Source: Sandaracinaceae bacterium
GTDB lineage: Bacteria > Myxococcota_A > Polyangia > Polyangiales > Sandaracinaceae
Assembly: GCA_040218145.1 (NCBI GenBank)
Contig: JAVJQK010000115.1
Coordinates: 1-64,000 of the forward strand
DNA: 64,000 bases
Reading direction: 5' to 3'
Shown here: positions 1 through 8,526 of the stretch, piece by piece
Numbering within the stretch: the stretch's first letter is position 1
How the letters are laid out: every line of letters starts with the position of its first letter
The notes under the pieces: model-generated
The model's database searches: none
Seen by the model: the letters and a program-made list of their open reading frames with translations, nothing else
Told to the model about the DNA's origin: nothing
Position numbers and translations under genes: made by a program

Positions 1-23
1 GCCTCGCCGGCGGGACAGCGCGC

Positions 24-84
24 CCAGCGCGCCAGTCGCTCCTCCGAAATGCTTCAGCATTTCGTCGTCGGCCCGGCGCGCTGG
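24..84. repeat. Nested inverted repeat (hairpin) downstream of hydrolase gene
   Basis: Two nested inverted repeats. The outer arms CCAGCGCGCC (24-33) and GGCGCGCTGG (75-84) match over 10 bases. The inner arms CGAAATGC (45-52) and GCATTTCG (57-64) match over 8 bases with a TTCA loop. It begins 60 bases beyond the stop of the minus-strand hydrolase gene and has no T-run, so it could be a factor-dependent terminator or mRNA-stabilising hairpin, or a REP-like element. Which of these cannot be told from one copy. Confidence 0.55.
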
Positions 85-143
85 ACACGCCGTCGCGCTC
101 GGCGATGCATCGCGCGCATCTTCGCCGGACCCTGCTAGCAGGC

Positions 144-1397
144 TCAGCGCCCGAGCGCGGGGGGGCCGAGACCGTCGAAGAAGCCGATGCGGCGGAGGAA
201 GCGTCCGATCTCGCGGAGGTACTCGCCCCGGTCGAGGTGGAGCAGGTGGCTGCCGGGGAACCAGTGGATCGGCCCGCGGCCCCAGTGGTCCCAGAGGAGG
301 CGCGTGTGCTTGGGGGGCGCGAGCCGGTCTCCCACCCCGCCGATCACGAAGAGGCGCTCGCGCGACAGCTTGGGCGCGTAGGTCAGCGGGCAGCTCACCG
401 CGAGGAGGTGGCGCGCGTCGGGCAGCGTCAGCCCATGCCGCTTCATCGCGTAGCGCACGATCGCGCCCATCGGCTCCCACTCGTGCACCAGGTCGGGCAC
501 GCTCGCGACGGGCACGTTGGCGATCGCGAACCGGAGCCGCGGCTCCACCGCCGCGAGCAGGCCGCTCGTGAAGCCGCCCAGCGAGACGCCGGTCACCCCG
601 ACCTCGCGCACGCCGAGCGTGTGCTGGAAGTGGTCGAGGAAGATGCGGAAGTCATAGACGCCCTGCGCGAACGCCTCGTTGATCCGGTTGATACCCCCCG
701 CGAAGAAGCCGTGGCCGCTGAAGGGCGAGAAGCGTGGCTGCCGCTCGCCGTGGAAGGGCAGGGTGACGAGGCAGACGTCGAACCCCATCCGATACAGCCA
801 GGGGAGCGCGAAGAACCACTCGTTGAGCAGGTAGAGGTCGGCGCTGAAGCCGTGGATGGCCATGATCGTCGGCCGCGGTCCACCCTCGTGACGCCAGTGC
901 CGCGCCCGCGCGACGCGGTTCTCCCGATGGCGCAGGTAGCTGCCGCGCTCACGGGGGTTGGCCGGCACGAAGGGGCTCTCGAACGAGAGGTCGTTGCAGA
1001 TCCCGTCCGGGGGTCGGAAGCGCGGGAAGCGCGCTCGCGCGGTCTTCACCTGCACGCCGCGGGGAGGGCTCTCGAAGAAGCGCGTCGCGTCGCCGCTCTC
1101 CGCCATCGGCCCGTAGAACGAGCGGTCGGCCAGCGCCTGCTTCAGCTTCTCGGGCCCGTAGCCGAGCGGCATCGCGGTGACGCCGACGAGGCACGCGCCG
1201 AGGGTGCGCAGGACCACGTCGGTGGCCGCGGTGGCGCGGACCTGGAGCCGATCCCGGAGCGCGAGCCGGAAGGGCTCCGAGAGCTCCGGGAAGTCGGGCG
1301 CCAGGTGCTCCCACCAGTGATCCCCTTCGGGGAGGAGGACGGGCTCGTCGACGCAGGTGTCGTGAGCGATGCGTGAAACGACCGACGCGAGGGACAT
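144..1397 (-). CDS. Alpha/beta hydrolase family protein
   Basis: The 417-residue product looks like a serine hydrolase of the alpha/beta fold. A nucleophile elbow of GxSxG type (GVSLG, followed by GF) sits near residue 270, after a block containing MAIHGFSAD that fits the oxyanion-hole HG motif. A late Asp (GGVGDRLAPPKHT) and a late His (WFPGSHLLHLDRG) are good candidates for the rest of the triad. No signal peptide is evident, so it is probably cytosolic. The ATG at 1397 was chosen; an upstream in-frame start at 1481 would add 28 residues that look unlike protein and would run into the leader of the divergent histidine kinase. Substrate unknown; esterase, lipase or peptidase activity are all possible. 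Confidence 0.8.
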   Translation of the reverse strand: MSLASVVSRIAHDTCVDEPVLLPEGDHWWEHLAPDFPELSEPFRLALRDRLQVRATAATDVVLRTLGACLVGVTAMPLGYGPEKLKQALADRSFYGPMAESGDATRFFESPPRGVQVKTARARFPRFRPPDGICNDLSFESPFVPANPRERGSYLRHRENRVARARHWRHEGGPRPTIMAIHGFSADLYLLNEWFFALPWLYRMGFDVCLVTLPFHGERQPRFSPFSGHGFFAGGINRINEAFAQGVYDFRIFLDHFQHTLGVREVGVTGVSLGGFTSGLLAAVEPRLRFAIANVPVASVPDLVHEWEPMGAIVRYAMKRHGLTLPDARHLLAVSCPLTYAPKLSRERLFVIGGVGDRLAPPKHTRLLWDHWGRGPIHWFPGSHLLHLDRGEYLREIGRFLRRIGFFDGLGPPALGR

Positions 1398-1525
1398 CCG
1401 CCACGCAGGATAGCGCACCTGGGCCGCTCGAGGCATCGACAGTACCCCGATTCGGGGGCGTACGCGCGCGGGTGGATCCATTCAGCCATGCGACGGCCTG
1501 CCGTATCGAAAATAGGGTGAAGCTC

Positions 1526-4090
1526 GTGACCGAGGCGGAACACACTCGGACCGGCGTCCTGCGCGCCTGGGTCGTGCCCAGCCTCGCCGTCGCCGTCGCC
1601 TACTTCGTGATCGCCCGCGCGAGCCTCCTGCTGGCCATCCCTCCGGGCTTCGCGGCGCCGATCTGGCCGGCGGCCGGGGTCGCGGTCATCGCGCTGCTGC
1701 GCTGGCCGCGCGCGTGGCCGGGCATCCTCGTCGGGTCGATCGCCGCGAACGTGCAGGCGATCGGGGAGCCGGCGTCCCAGGCCGCCATCGGCATCGGCGT
1801 GGGCGCGACCCTCCAGGCCGCGCTCGGCGCGCACCTCGTCCGCCGCTGGGTCGGCTGGCCGTCCACGCTCGAGTCCCCGAAGCAGATCCTCCTCTTCTTC
1901 GCCGCGATCGGGCCCGCGGCCGAGCTGGTCAACGCGACCCTCGGTCCGCTCTCGCTCTACGTCACCGGGCTCGTCCCCGCCGATCGCCTGCCGCTGACCA
2001 TGTCGGTCTGGTGGGTCGGTGACACGCTGGGCGCGGTCGCGGCCGCGCCGGTGCTCCTCGCCGTGCTGGGCCGATCGCAGGCGCGCTGGCGCCGCGCCGC
2101 GACCTCGCTCGCGCTCCCGGTAGGGGTCGTCCTGTCGCTCGTCACGCTCGCCTACCTCGGCGCCAGCTGGAGCGAGCGGGCGAGCGAGCAGGCGCGCCTG
2201 GACCGCGAGGTCCAGCAGCGCGCGGACGTGCTCGAGCGCGAGGTGGCCGGCTACGTCGAGGCGGTCCACGCGGTGGCCCTCCTCCACGGCGCGCGGCGCG
2301 AGGGCCTCTCCGAGGAGGAGCTGCTCGCGTTCGCGCGCGGGCTCCGCGAGCGACACCCCGCCATCTTCGCCGTCGAGTGGGTCCCCCGGGTCGAGGCGCG
2401 GGAGCGCCCGGCGTTCGAGCGCGAGCTCGCCGCGCGCTACCCCGGCTTCGATTCGATCACGGAGCGGGACGGCGACGCGCGCGTCTCCGCGGCCTCCCGG
2501 TCCTTCTACTACCCCGTCGCGCTGGTCGAGCCCCTGGCGCCCAACGCCTCGGCCATCGGCTTCGACCTCGCCAGCCACCCCGACCGGCTCCGCGCGATCC
2601 GGCGCGCCCTCGATCGCGGGCAGCCCACGCTCAGCGCGCCCGTCACCCTGGTGCAGGAGACCGAAGGGGGCCGCGCGGTCCTGCTCTTCGTGCCCGTCGA
2701 GCGGCGGGGCCTGCTCATCGCGGTCCTCCGCATGAGCGATCTGTTGGCCGCGGTGCTGCCCGCGTCGCGCGATCGCCGCGCCGTGGAGCTCACCGACGTG
2801 GCGGCCGGGCAGGGCCTCCACGCCGACGCCGACGCCGACGCTGAGGCCGACGGCATGGTCTTGCGCTCCGCCGTCACGATGACGGCGGTCGATCGACAGT
2901 GGCAGCTCACGGTGTCGACCGCGATCGCGCCCGTGCTCGTGACGTGGGAGCCATGGGCGGTGCTCGTGGCCGGTGGGCTCCTGACGTGGTTGCTCGCGGT
3001 CCTCCTGCTCGTGGTGACCGGTCAGACCGCGCGGGTCGCGCGGCTGGTGGAGGAGCGGACCGCGAAGCTCGCGGCGAGCGAGTCCCGGGTCCGCACCATC
3101 GTCGATCACGTCTTCGACGGAGTCCTCAGCGTCGACGAGGACGGAGTGGTCGCGGCCATGAATCCCGCCGCCGTGCGCATGTTCGGCGACCAGGTCGGAG
3201 AGCCTTTCCCTTCGCTCTTCACCGACGCGCCCGAGCGCCCCGATGGCGGCCCCTCCCTCCTCGAGCTGGAGGGCCTCCGGTCGGATGGACAGACCTTCCC
3301 CCTCGAGCTGGCGCTCCCCGCGCCCTCCCCCGAGCGAGGCGGACACGCCACGGCGACCGTGCACGACCTGACCGAGCGCAAGCGCGTGGACCGCCTCAAG
3401 GACGAGTTCCTCTCGACGGTCAGTCACGAGCTGCGCACCCCGCTGACCTCCATCCGGGGCGCGCTCGGGATCACGCTGGGCACGATGACGGCCACGCTGC
3501 CGAAGCGCGCGACGGACCTGCTCGCGCTCGCCGACCGCAACGCGCACCGCCTCACCGCGCTGGTCGACGATCTCCTGGACCTGGGTCGCGCGTCGGCCGG
3601 GAGCCTCGAGATCATCCAGCAGCGCGTGTCGATGTCGGCCCTGGTGGCGGACGCGGTCGACGGCGTCCGCACCTACGCCTCCGAGCGCGAGGTCGGGGTC
3701 GCGGTCGAGGCTCACTGGGAGGGGGACCTGTGGGTCGACCCGCAGCGCATGGTGCAGGTGCTCTCGAACCTCCTCTCCAACGCGCTCAAGTTCTCGCCCG
3801 AGGGCGGCGAGGTGCGGCTGGTCGCCCTGGAGCAGGGCGAGCGGGTGCGCTTCGAGGTGCACGATCGCGGGCCGGGCGTGGCGCCAGAGCACCGCGAGCG
3901 GATCTTCGATCGGTTCCACCAGGCCGACGCGTCGGACACGCGCGCCGTCGGCGGGAGCGGCCTCGGGCTGGCCATCGCCAAGGAGATCGTCGAGCGCTCG
4001 GGCGGGAGCATCGGCGTCGCGGATCGCGAGGGCGGCGGGGCGGTGTTCTGGGTCGAGCTCCGACGGCCACGGCGCGAAGCGGCGGCGTGA
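1526..4090 (+). CDS. MASE1-CHASE-PAS sensor histidine kinase
   Basis: An 854-residue membrane sensor kinase. Residues about 10-205 form a multi-pass MASE1-like membrane domain, about 215-460 an extracytoplasmic CHASE-like sensor region, 475-497 a second membrane helix, about 520-620 a PAS domain, about 625-690 the HisKA domain with phospho-acceptor His634 (SHELRTPL), and about 735-850 the HATPase domain with N box (NLLSNALKFS), G1 (DRGPGVAP) and G2 (GSGLGLAIAKEI). All key residues are present. No receiver domain is attached, so a response regulator must act in trans. The GTG at 1526 was chosen because AGGG lies 8 bases upstream; GTG 1517 is an alternative. Its stop is 4 bases from the end of the convergent hybrid kinase gene. 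The input signal is unknown. Confidence 0.9.
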   Translation: MTEAEHTRTGVLRAWVVPSLAVAVAYFVIARASLLLAIPPGFAAPIWPAAGVAVIALLRWPRAWPGILVGSIAANVQAIGEPASQAAIGIGVGATLQAALGAHLVRRWVGWPSTLESPKQILLFFAAIGPAAELVNATLGPLSLYVTGLVPADRLPLTMSVWWVGDTLGAVAAAPVLLAVLGRSQARWRRAATSLALPVGVVLSLVTLAYLGASWSERASEQARLDREVQQRADVLEREVAGYVEAVHAVALLHGARREGLSEEELLAFARGLRERHPAIFAVEWVPRVEARERPAFERELAARYPGFDSITERDGDARVSAASRSFYYPVALVEPLAPNASAIGFDLASHPDRLRAIRRALDRGQPTLSAPVTLVQETEGGRAVLLFVPVERRGLLIAVLRMSDLLAAVLPASRDRRAVELTDVAAGQGLHADADADAEADGMVLRSAVTMTAVDRQWQLTVSTAIAPVLVTWEPWAVLVAGGLLTWLLAVLLLVVTGQTARVARLVEERTAKLAASESRVRTIVDHVFDGVLSVDEDGVVAAMNPAAVRMFGDQVGEPFPSLFTDAPERPDGGPSLLELEGLRSDGQTFPLELALPAPSPERGGHATATVHDLTERKRVDRLKDEFLSTVSHELRTPLTSIRGALGITLGTMTATLPKRATDLLALADRNAHRLTALVDDLLDLGRASAGSLEIIQQRVSMSALVADAVDGVRTYASEREVGVAVEAHWEGDLWVDPQRMVQVLSNLLSNALKFSPEGGEVRLVALEQGERVRFEVHDRGPGVAPEHRERIFDRFHQADASDTRAVGGSGLGLAIAKEIVERSGGSIGVADREGGGAVFWVELRRPRREAAA
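2821..2853 (+). repeat. GCCGAC microsatellite inside kinase gene
   Basis: A short run of GACGCC/GCCGAC hexamers encodes an alternating Asp-Ala stretch (HADADADADAEADG) at the end of the CHASE-like sensor region. It is in frame and sits in a probable loop. Repeat number could vary by slippage without breaking the frame, because each unit is a multiple of three. Confidence 0.6.
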
Positions 4091-4094
4091 GCCC

Positions 4095-6023
4095 TCAGTC
4101 GCGCGCGAGGAGCTGGATGACTCGCTCGACGAGCTCGCTCGGGCGATAGGGCTTCGGCAGGAAATCGGTGCGGGGGCCGAGCGCCTCGTCGAGCGCGCGC
4201 TCCGCGTAGCCCGAGACGAAGAGGATCGGGAGCGGCGGCCCGAGCTGCTCTCGCAGCGCGCGGGCCAGCGCCGCGCCGCGGATCCCGGGCATGACCACGT
4301 CCGAGACGACGACCTCCGGGCGAAGCCCCGCTTCGACCAGCTCCAGCGCTTCCCCGCCCGAGCCCGCGCTCGTCACCGAGAAGCCGGCGCCGGTCAGGAT
4401 GCGCTCCGTCGCGGCGCGGATCTGTGGGTGGTCCTCGATGACGAGCGCCGAGCGCCCGCGCGGCGGCTCCGTCGGCGCCGCCGAGGGTGCGGGCGGCGGC
4501 GCGCTCCGGGGTGGAGGATCGACGCGCGGCCACCAGACGTCGAAGCGGGTCCCCTTTCCCTCTCTGGAGCTGACGTCGATGGCGCCCCCTGCCGCGGTGA
4601 CGACCGCGTAGACGGTGGCGAGCCCCACCCCGTGACCTCCATCCTTGGTGGTGAAGAACGGCTCGAAGATCCGTTGCCGCGCCTCGCTCGGGATGCCCCG
4701 GCCTTCGTCGCTCACCGAGAGCACGACGTGAGGGCCGGGCTCGAGCGGCGGGCGCTGGCGCGCGAATGCCTCGTCCACGTCGGTCACGCGGATCGCGACC
4801 TCGACGCGCCCCCCGTCGGGCATGGCCTCGCGCGCGTTGATGACCAGGTTGGACAGCACCTGCTCGGCCCGCGTGGGCTCGACCCTCACCGTGGCCGGCT
4901 CGGCGCAGCGCCTCGAGATCACCTCCACCGCTCCGCCCGCGACCTCGTCGAGCATGCGCTGCGCGCCCGTGAGCATCGCGCGCAGATCGATGGGCACCTC
5001 GGGCCTGCGGTCGCGGAGATCGAAGCCGCGCAGCTGCCGGGCGAGCTGGGCAGCCCGTTCGGCCATGTTCACGACGACCTCGACGTCCTCACGGCGCGGG
5101 TCGTCGTCTTCCAGCGACAGCGCGATGAAGCCCGCGTGGTTGAGGATCACGGTCAGCAGGTTGTTGAAGTCGTGACGGATCGTCGCGGCGAAGCGGCCCA
5201 GCATCTCCATGCGTCGGCGTTGCTCGAGCTTCAGCTCCAGCTCCCGGCGAGCCGCGCGCGACGCCTCGATCGCCTCGAGCTTCTCCTGGAGCAGCTGGTT
5301 GGTCTCGACCAGCTCCGTGTAGAGCGCGCGAAGCTCGTCGGACGCGCGGCGCGAGCCCAGATCTCGGAGGATCCGCGCGATCCGCCCTCTCCGCCGCTCG
5401 GCGAGCCGGACCTGGACCACCACCTCGTCGGGACCGTCGGCCTCGAGCGTGATCTCGGCGGGCGGGGCGCCGACGAGGCGCGGCAGCTCGGCTGCGATCC
5501 CCGTCATCGCGAGCGCGAACGCGCGCGACAGCTTCACGTGCTCACGACCGCGCCACGAGACGCGCATGTCACGAGCGCCGAGCGTGTCGAGTCGCGCGTC
5601 GATGCCACGGAAGTAGAGCCCGTCCGGGCGCCACACGAACCGGGTCACCCACGCGAAGAGCGCCTGCTCCGACACGAACGCGCCCGCCGCGATCCCGACC
5701 GCGCGGAAGAGGGGCGACTCGAGCGCGAGCGCGCCCAGGCGTCGGGTGCCCTCGTCTCCGGCGAGCGCGCGGATCCGCTCGAGCAGGGCGTTGAAGCTCG
5801 ACCACGGGATCCACGCCTGCGCCCGCCGCGCCCGCTGGAGATCGAAGTCGAGGTCCTCCTGTAGCTCCGCCGCCTTCAAGCCCAGCTTCCCCGCGAGGTC
5901 CACGATGGCGTCCACGTTGCGGCCCGAGACCCCCGCGTCCGCGCCGAGCGGCGGCTCGCCCAGGCGTCGGCGGGCCTCCTGGATCTCGGCGATCAGCGCC
6001 TCTCGCGACAGCGGCTCGCTCAC
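4095..6023 (-). CDS. Hybrid histidine kinase with C-terminal receiver domain
   Basis: A 642-residue soluble hybrid kinase without membrane segments. Residues 1-210 form an N-terminal region of unclear family, shared in layout with the upstream neighbour, followed by a probable coiled coil (about 225-275). The phospho-acceptor is His284 (IRHDFNNLL), the N box is at about 391-398 (SNLVINAREA), and the G boxes are DEGRGIP (439-445) and GHGVGLATVYAVV. A Pro/Ala linker (500-525) leads to a CheY-like receiver domain with phospho-acceptor Asp575 (VVSDVVMPG) and Lys624 (PKPY). It is the second gene of an operon: its ATG overlaps the stop of the sister kinase gene by four bases (6020-6023). Phosphotransfer to an external Hpt or regulator is likely, but no partner is visible nearby. 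Confidence 0.88.
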   Translation of the reverse strand: MSEPLSREALIAEIQEARRRLGEPPLGADAGVSGRNVDAIVDLAGKLGLKAAELQEDLDFDLQRARRAQAWIPWSSFNALLERIRALAGDEGTRRLGALALESPLFRAVGIAAGAFVSEQALFAWVTRFVWRPDGLYFRGIDARLDTLGARDMRVSWRGREHVKLSRAFALAMTGIAAELPRLVGAPPAEITLEADGPDEVVVQVRLAERRRGRIARILRDLGSRRASDELRALYTELVETNQLLQEKLEAIEASRAARRELELKLEQRRRMEMLGRFAATIRHDFNNLLTVILNHAGFIALSLEDDDPRREDVEVVVNMAERAAQLARQLRGFDLRDRRPEVPIDLRAMLTGAQRMLDEVAGGAVEVISRRCAEPATVRVEPTRAEQVLSNLVINAREAMPDGGRVEVAIRVTDVDEAFARQRPPLEPGPHVVLSVSDEGRGIPSEARQRIFEPFFTTKDGGHGVGLATVYAVVTAAGGAIDVSSREGKGTRFDVWWPRVDPPPRSAPPPAPSAAPTEPPRGRSALVIEDHPQIRAATERILTGAGFSVTSAGSGGEALELVEAGLRPEVVVSDVVMPGIRGAALARALREQLGPPLPILFVSGYAERALDEALGPRTDFLPKPYRPSELVERVIQLLARD

Positions 6024-7609
6024 GAGGGCGCCTCCTCGCCCGGGACCCGGTCGTTCGGGATGAGGATGTGCACCTCCGTGCCGTCCCCCGGGGCCGAACG
6101 GAGCCAGAGCGCGCCGCCGAGCTGACGCACGATGCCGAAGGCGCTCGAGAGGCCGAGCCCCCGCGCGCCCGCGTCGCTGCGCGTCGTGTAGAACGGCTCC
6201 AGCGCGCGCGTGCGGACCTCATCGGTCATGCCGCAGCCGTCGTCGACGAGCGTCAGCGAGGCGTGCATCGACGCGCGGACGCGGCGCGTCTTCGCCCGCC
6301 GCGCGTCGAGCTGCTCGCGCCCCGTCCGCACGACGAGCTCGCCCCCGTCCGGCATGGCCGCGCGCGCGTTCGAGACGAGGTCCACGAGGACGCGCTCGAG
6401 GCTGCGCGTGTCGGCCCGGACCCACCCGGTCTCACCGAGCTCGAAGCGCACCCGGATCGGCTCGCTCGCGGCGGAGGTCAAGAGCTCGCGTCGCTCCTCC
6501 ACGAGGGCTCGCAGATCCACCCGCTCGATGTCCATCGGTTGCTGGCGGCCGACGGCGAGGAGCTGACGGCAGAGGGCCGCCGCCCGCTCGCTCGCCTCGC
6601 CGATCGCCGAGAGATCGCGCTGAGACGAGGGGTCAGCCAGCTGCGGCTCGAGCAGCGAGAGCTGGCCGAGGATGACGGTCAGCAGGTTGTTGAAGTCGTG
6701 CGCGACGCCGCCCGCGAAGCGCCCCACCGCCTCCATGCGCTCTTGCTCTTCGAGCTCGGCCTGCAGGATCGCGCGGGCGCGCTCGGAGGCCTCGAGCTCC
6801 CCGATCCGGCGGCGCAGCAGCTCGTTCTGCCCCGCGAGCTCTTCGCGCGCGTCACTCACCGCGCGCGCCGCCACCTGCGGCGTGAGGTTGTCGACCACGC
6901 TCAGCAGCCGGCGGAGGAGCCGCGGTCGCTCGTAGCGGATGCCGAACGACACGCTGCGCCCGAGCGGCTCGGCCGTCACGCGACGCGCTCCCGAGTCGGG
7001 GGTCTCCGGCGCGCCCTCGAGGAAGCCTCGCGTCGTCTCGACGAAGAGCGGGGGCAAGAGCTCTCCCGGCGGCGGCGTCATGAGGACCTCGAGCCGGTCG
7101 CTCCCGGTCCGACGGATCTCCACCTCGAACCCGCGAAAGAGCACGCCCCCCGGTCCGACCGCGAGGCGCTTCATGCCCGCGAGGGCCAGCTCGATGGGAG
7201 AGAAAGGGCCCGCGCCCACACGCAGGAATTGCAGCACGGGAGAGCTCAGCGCCGCGCGCCCGGCCGCGCGCGCTTCGCCGCTCTCCGCGAGCGGCTCGAG
7301 GGCACGTGCGATGGCGCAGTATTCCTCCCACGTCCACCAGCGTCGGCGCCGCCGCACGGCGACCGGGTCGAGCCCGGCGTCCTCCAGGAGCGCGTCGATC
7401 ACGCGAGGCTCGACCCGCCGCTCGAGCAGCTCCAGCACCCCACGCGTGACCCGCCAGGAGATCGCCTCCCGCGGCTCGGGCTGCTCGTCCGCGTCGTCCT
7501 CCTCGCGCGCTCGCTCCGCCTCGCGCAGTCGCGCGAGCTCCGCCTCGAGCTGCTCGCGGGACCACGCTTCGACACCTCCGGACGACACCTCCGCCATGAT
7601 ACTCGTCAT
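6020..7609 (-). CDS. Soluble histidine kinase, sister of the downstream hybrid kinase
   Basis: A 529-residue kinase. Residues about 55-230 align in layout with the N-terminal region of the next gene (WxW/SF start, then SSPVLQFLRVGAGPFS matching ESPLFRAVGIAAGAFVS, then GVLFRGFEVEI matching GLYFRGIDARL). A coiled coil (about 250-295) precedes His304 (VAHDFNNLLTVILG). The ATP lid has DDGCGMTD and ARGLGLSSAFGIV. It has no receiver domain. The pair therefore looks like a duplication in which one copy gained or the other lost a receiver. The N-terminal domain may be a ligand sensor resembling in layout those of AraC-type or V4R regulators, but this is a guess. ATG 7597 is an alternative start. The promoter probably lies in the 71-base gap shared with xdhC. 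Confidence 0.87.
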   Translation of the reverse strand: MTSIMAEVSSGGVEAWSREQLEAELARLREAERAREEDDADEQPEPREAISWRVTRGVLELLERRVEPRVIDALLEDAGLDPVAVRRRRRWWTWEEYCAIARALEPLAESGEARAAGRAALSSPVLQFLRVGAGPFSPIELALAGMKRLAVGPGGVLFRGFEVEIRRTGSDRLEVLMTPPPGELLPPLFVETTRGFLEGAPETPDSGARRVTAEPLGRSVSFGIRYERPRLLRRLLSVVDNLTPQVAARAVSDAREELAGQNELLRRRIGELEASERARAILQAELEEQERMEAVGRFAGGVAHDFNNLLTVILGQLSLLEPQLADPSSQRDLSAIGEASERAAALCRQLLAVGRQQPMDIERVDLRALVEERRELLTSAASEPIRVRFELGETGWVRADTRSLERVLVDLVSNARAAMPDGGELVVRTGREQLDARRAKTRRVRASMHASLTLVDDGCGMTDEVRTRALEPFYTTRSDAGARGLGLSSAFGIVRQLGGALWLRSAPGDGTEVHILIPNDRVPGEEAPS

Positions 7610-7680
7610 TCCACCGTCGTGGGCCCTGGTTCCCGACCGGGACGCGCGGTCGACGTCGCCGGACGCTGCTACGCTGGGGC

Positions 7681-8526
7681 GTGCGTCACGTGACCGAAGC
7701 CCTGCTCGGGCTGCTGGATGAGGGCGGACGTGGCGCGCTGGCCACGGTGGTCCGGTCGAGCGGCTCGACGCCCCAGCAGCCCGGCGCGCGCTTGCTCCTG
7801 CTGCCCGGCGGCGAGACGGTCGGCACCATCGGGGGTGGCGCCATCGAGCACCACGTCATGACCGAGCTCGAGGCCTGCCTGCGCGACGGGCGCCCGAGGG
7901 TGATCGAGAAGGACCTGGGGCGCGATCTGGGCATGTGCTGCGGCGGACGAATGGAGGTCTTCGTGGAGCCAGTGGAGGGTCGCCCGCGCCTGATCGTGTT
8001 CGGCGCCGGGCACGTCGGGAAGGCGGTGTGCGACATCTCGGGGGGCCTCGGCTTCCGGCGGGTCGTCGTCGACGATCGGGAGGAGCTGAACACGGAGGCG
8101 CGCTTTCCCGGGTGCGAGCGCGTGATCGCCGAGCCCGCCGAGGCCGCGGGTCAGGTCGCGCCGACCGAGCGGGACTGGCTGCTCGTCGTCACGCACGATC
8201 ACCGCCTCGACGAGGAGGCCGTCGACGCCTTCGCGCGCCTGCCGCACGCCTACCTCGGCGTCATCGGCAGCCGCCGCAAGATCTATCGCATCCTGCAGCG
8301 CATCCAGGCCAGGCGCGGCCTGCCGTCGCTCGAGCGGCTCTACGCCCCGGTCGGTCTCGACCTGGGCGCGGTGAGCCCGGAGGAGATCGCGGTCAGCATC
8401 GCGGCGGAGCTGGTCGCCCTGCGTCACGGTCGGGTCGGTGCCCACATGCGCGCGATGGACGACCCGGCGCTGCAGCGCGTGCTCGGCGGTGAGCTCACTC
8501 CGGAGCTGGCTGCGCAGACGGAATAG
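7681..8526 (+). CDS. xdhC: XdhC family molybdoenzyme maturation protein
   Basis: A 281-residue XdhC/CoxI-type protein. It has the N-terminal motif ATVVRSSGSTPQQPGARLLL, the glycine-rich GTIGGGAIE, MCCGG, then a Rossmann-type FGAGHVGKAV and the C-terminal block THDHRLDEEAV...YLGVIGSRRK. Proteins of this family bind molybdenum cofactor, help its sulfuration and hand it to xanthine dehydrogenase-type enzymes. The likely client is the two-subunit enzyme about 8 kb downstream (16520-20250), although the genes are not adjacent. The start is GTG at 7681, directly behind the divergent kinase operon. The last 32 bases overlap the 3' end of the convergent large gene. Confidence 0.88.
   Translation: MRHVTEALLGLLDEGGRGALATVVRSSGSTPQQPGARLLLLPGGETVGTIGGGAIEHHVMTELEACLRDGRPRVIEKDLGRDLGMCCGGRMEVFVEPVEGRPRLIVFGAGHVGKAVCDISGGLGFRRVVVDDREELNTEARFPGCERVIAEPAEAAGQVAPTERDWLLVVTHDHRLDEEAVDAFARLPHAYLGVIGSRRKIYRILQRIQARRGLPSLERLYAPVGLDLGAVSPEEIAVSIAAELVALRHGRVGAHMRAMDDPALQRVLGGELTPELAAQTE

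Noticed and set aside
1142-3919. A minus-strand open frame of over 900 codons opposite the MASE1 histidine kinase.
   Set aside because: It is a GC-bias shadow: composition is almost only Arg, Glu, Gly, Ala and Asp, with no domain, and the opposite strand encodes a complete kinase.
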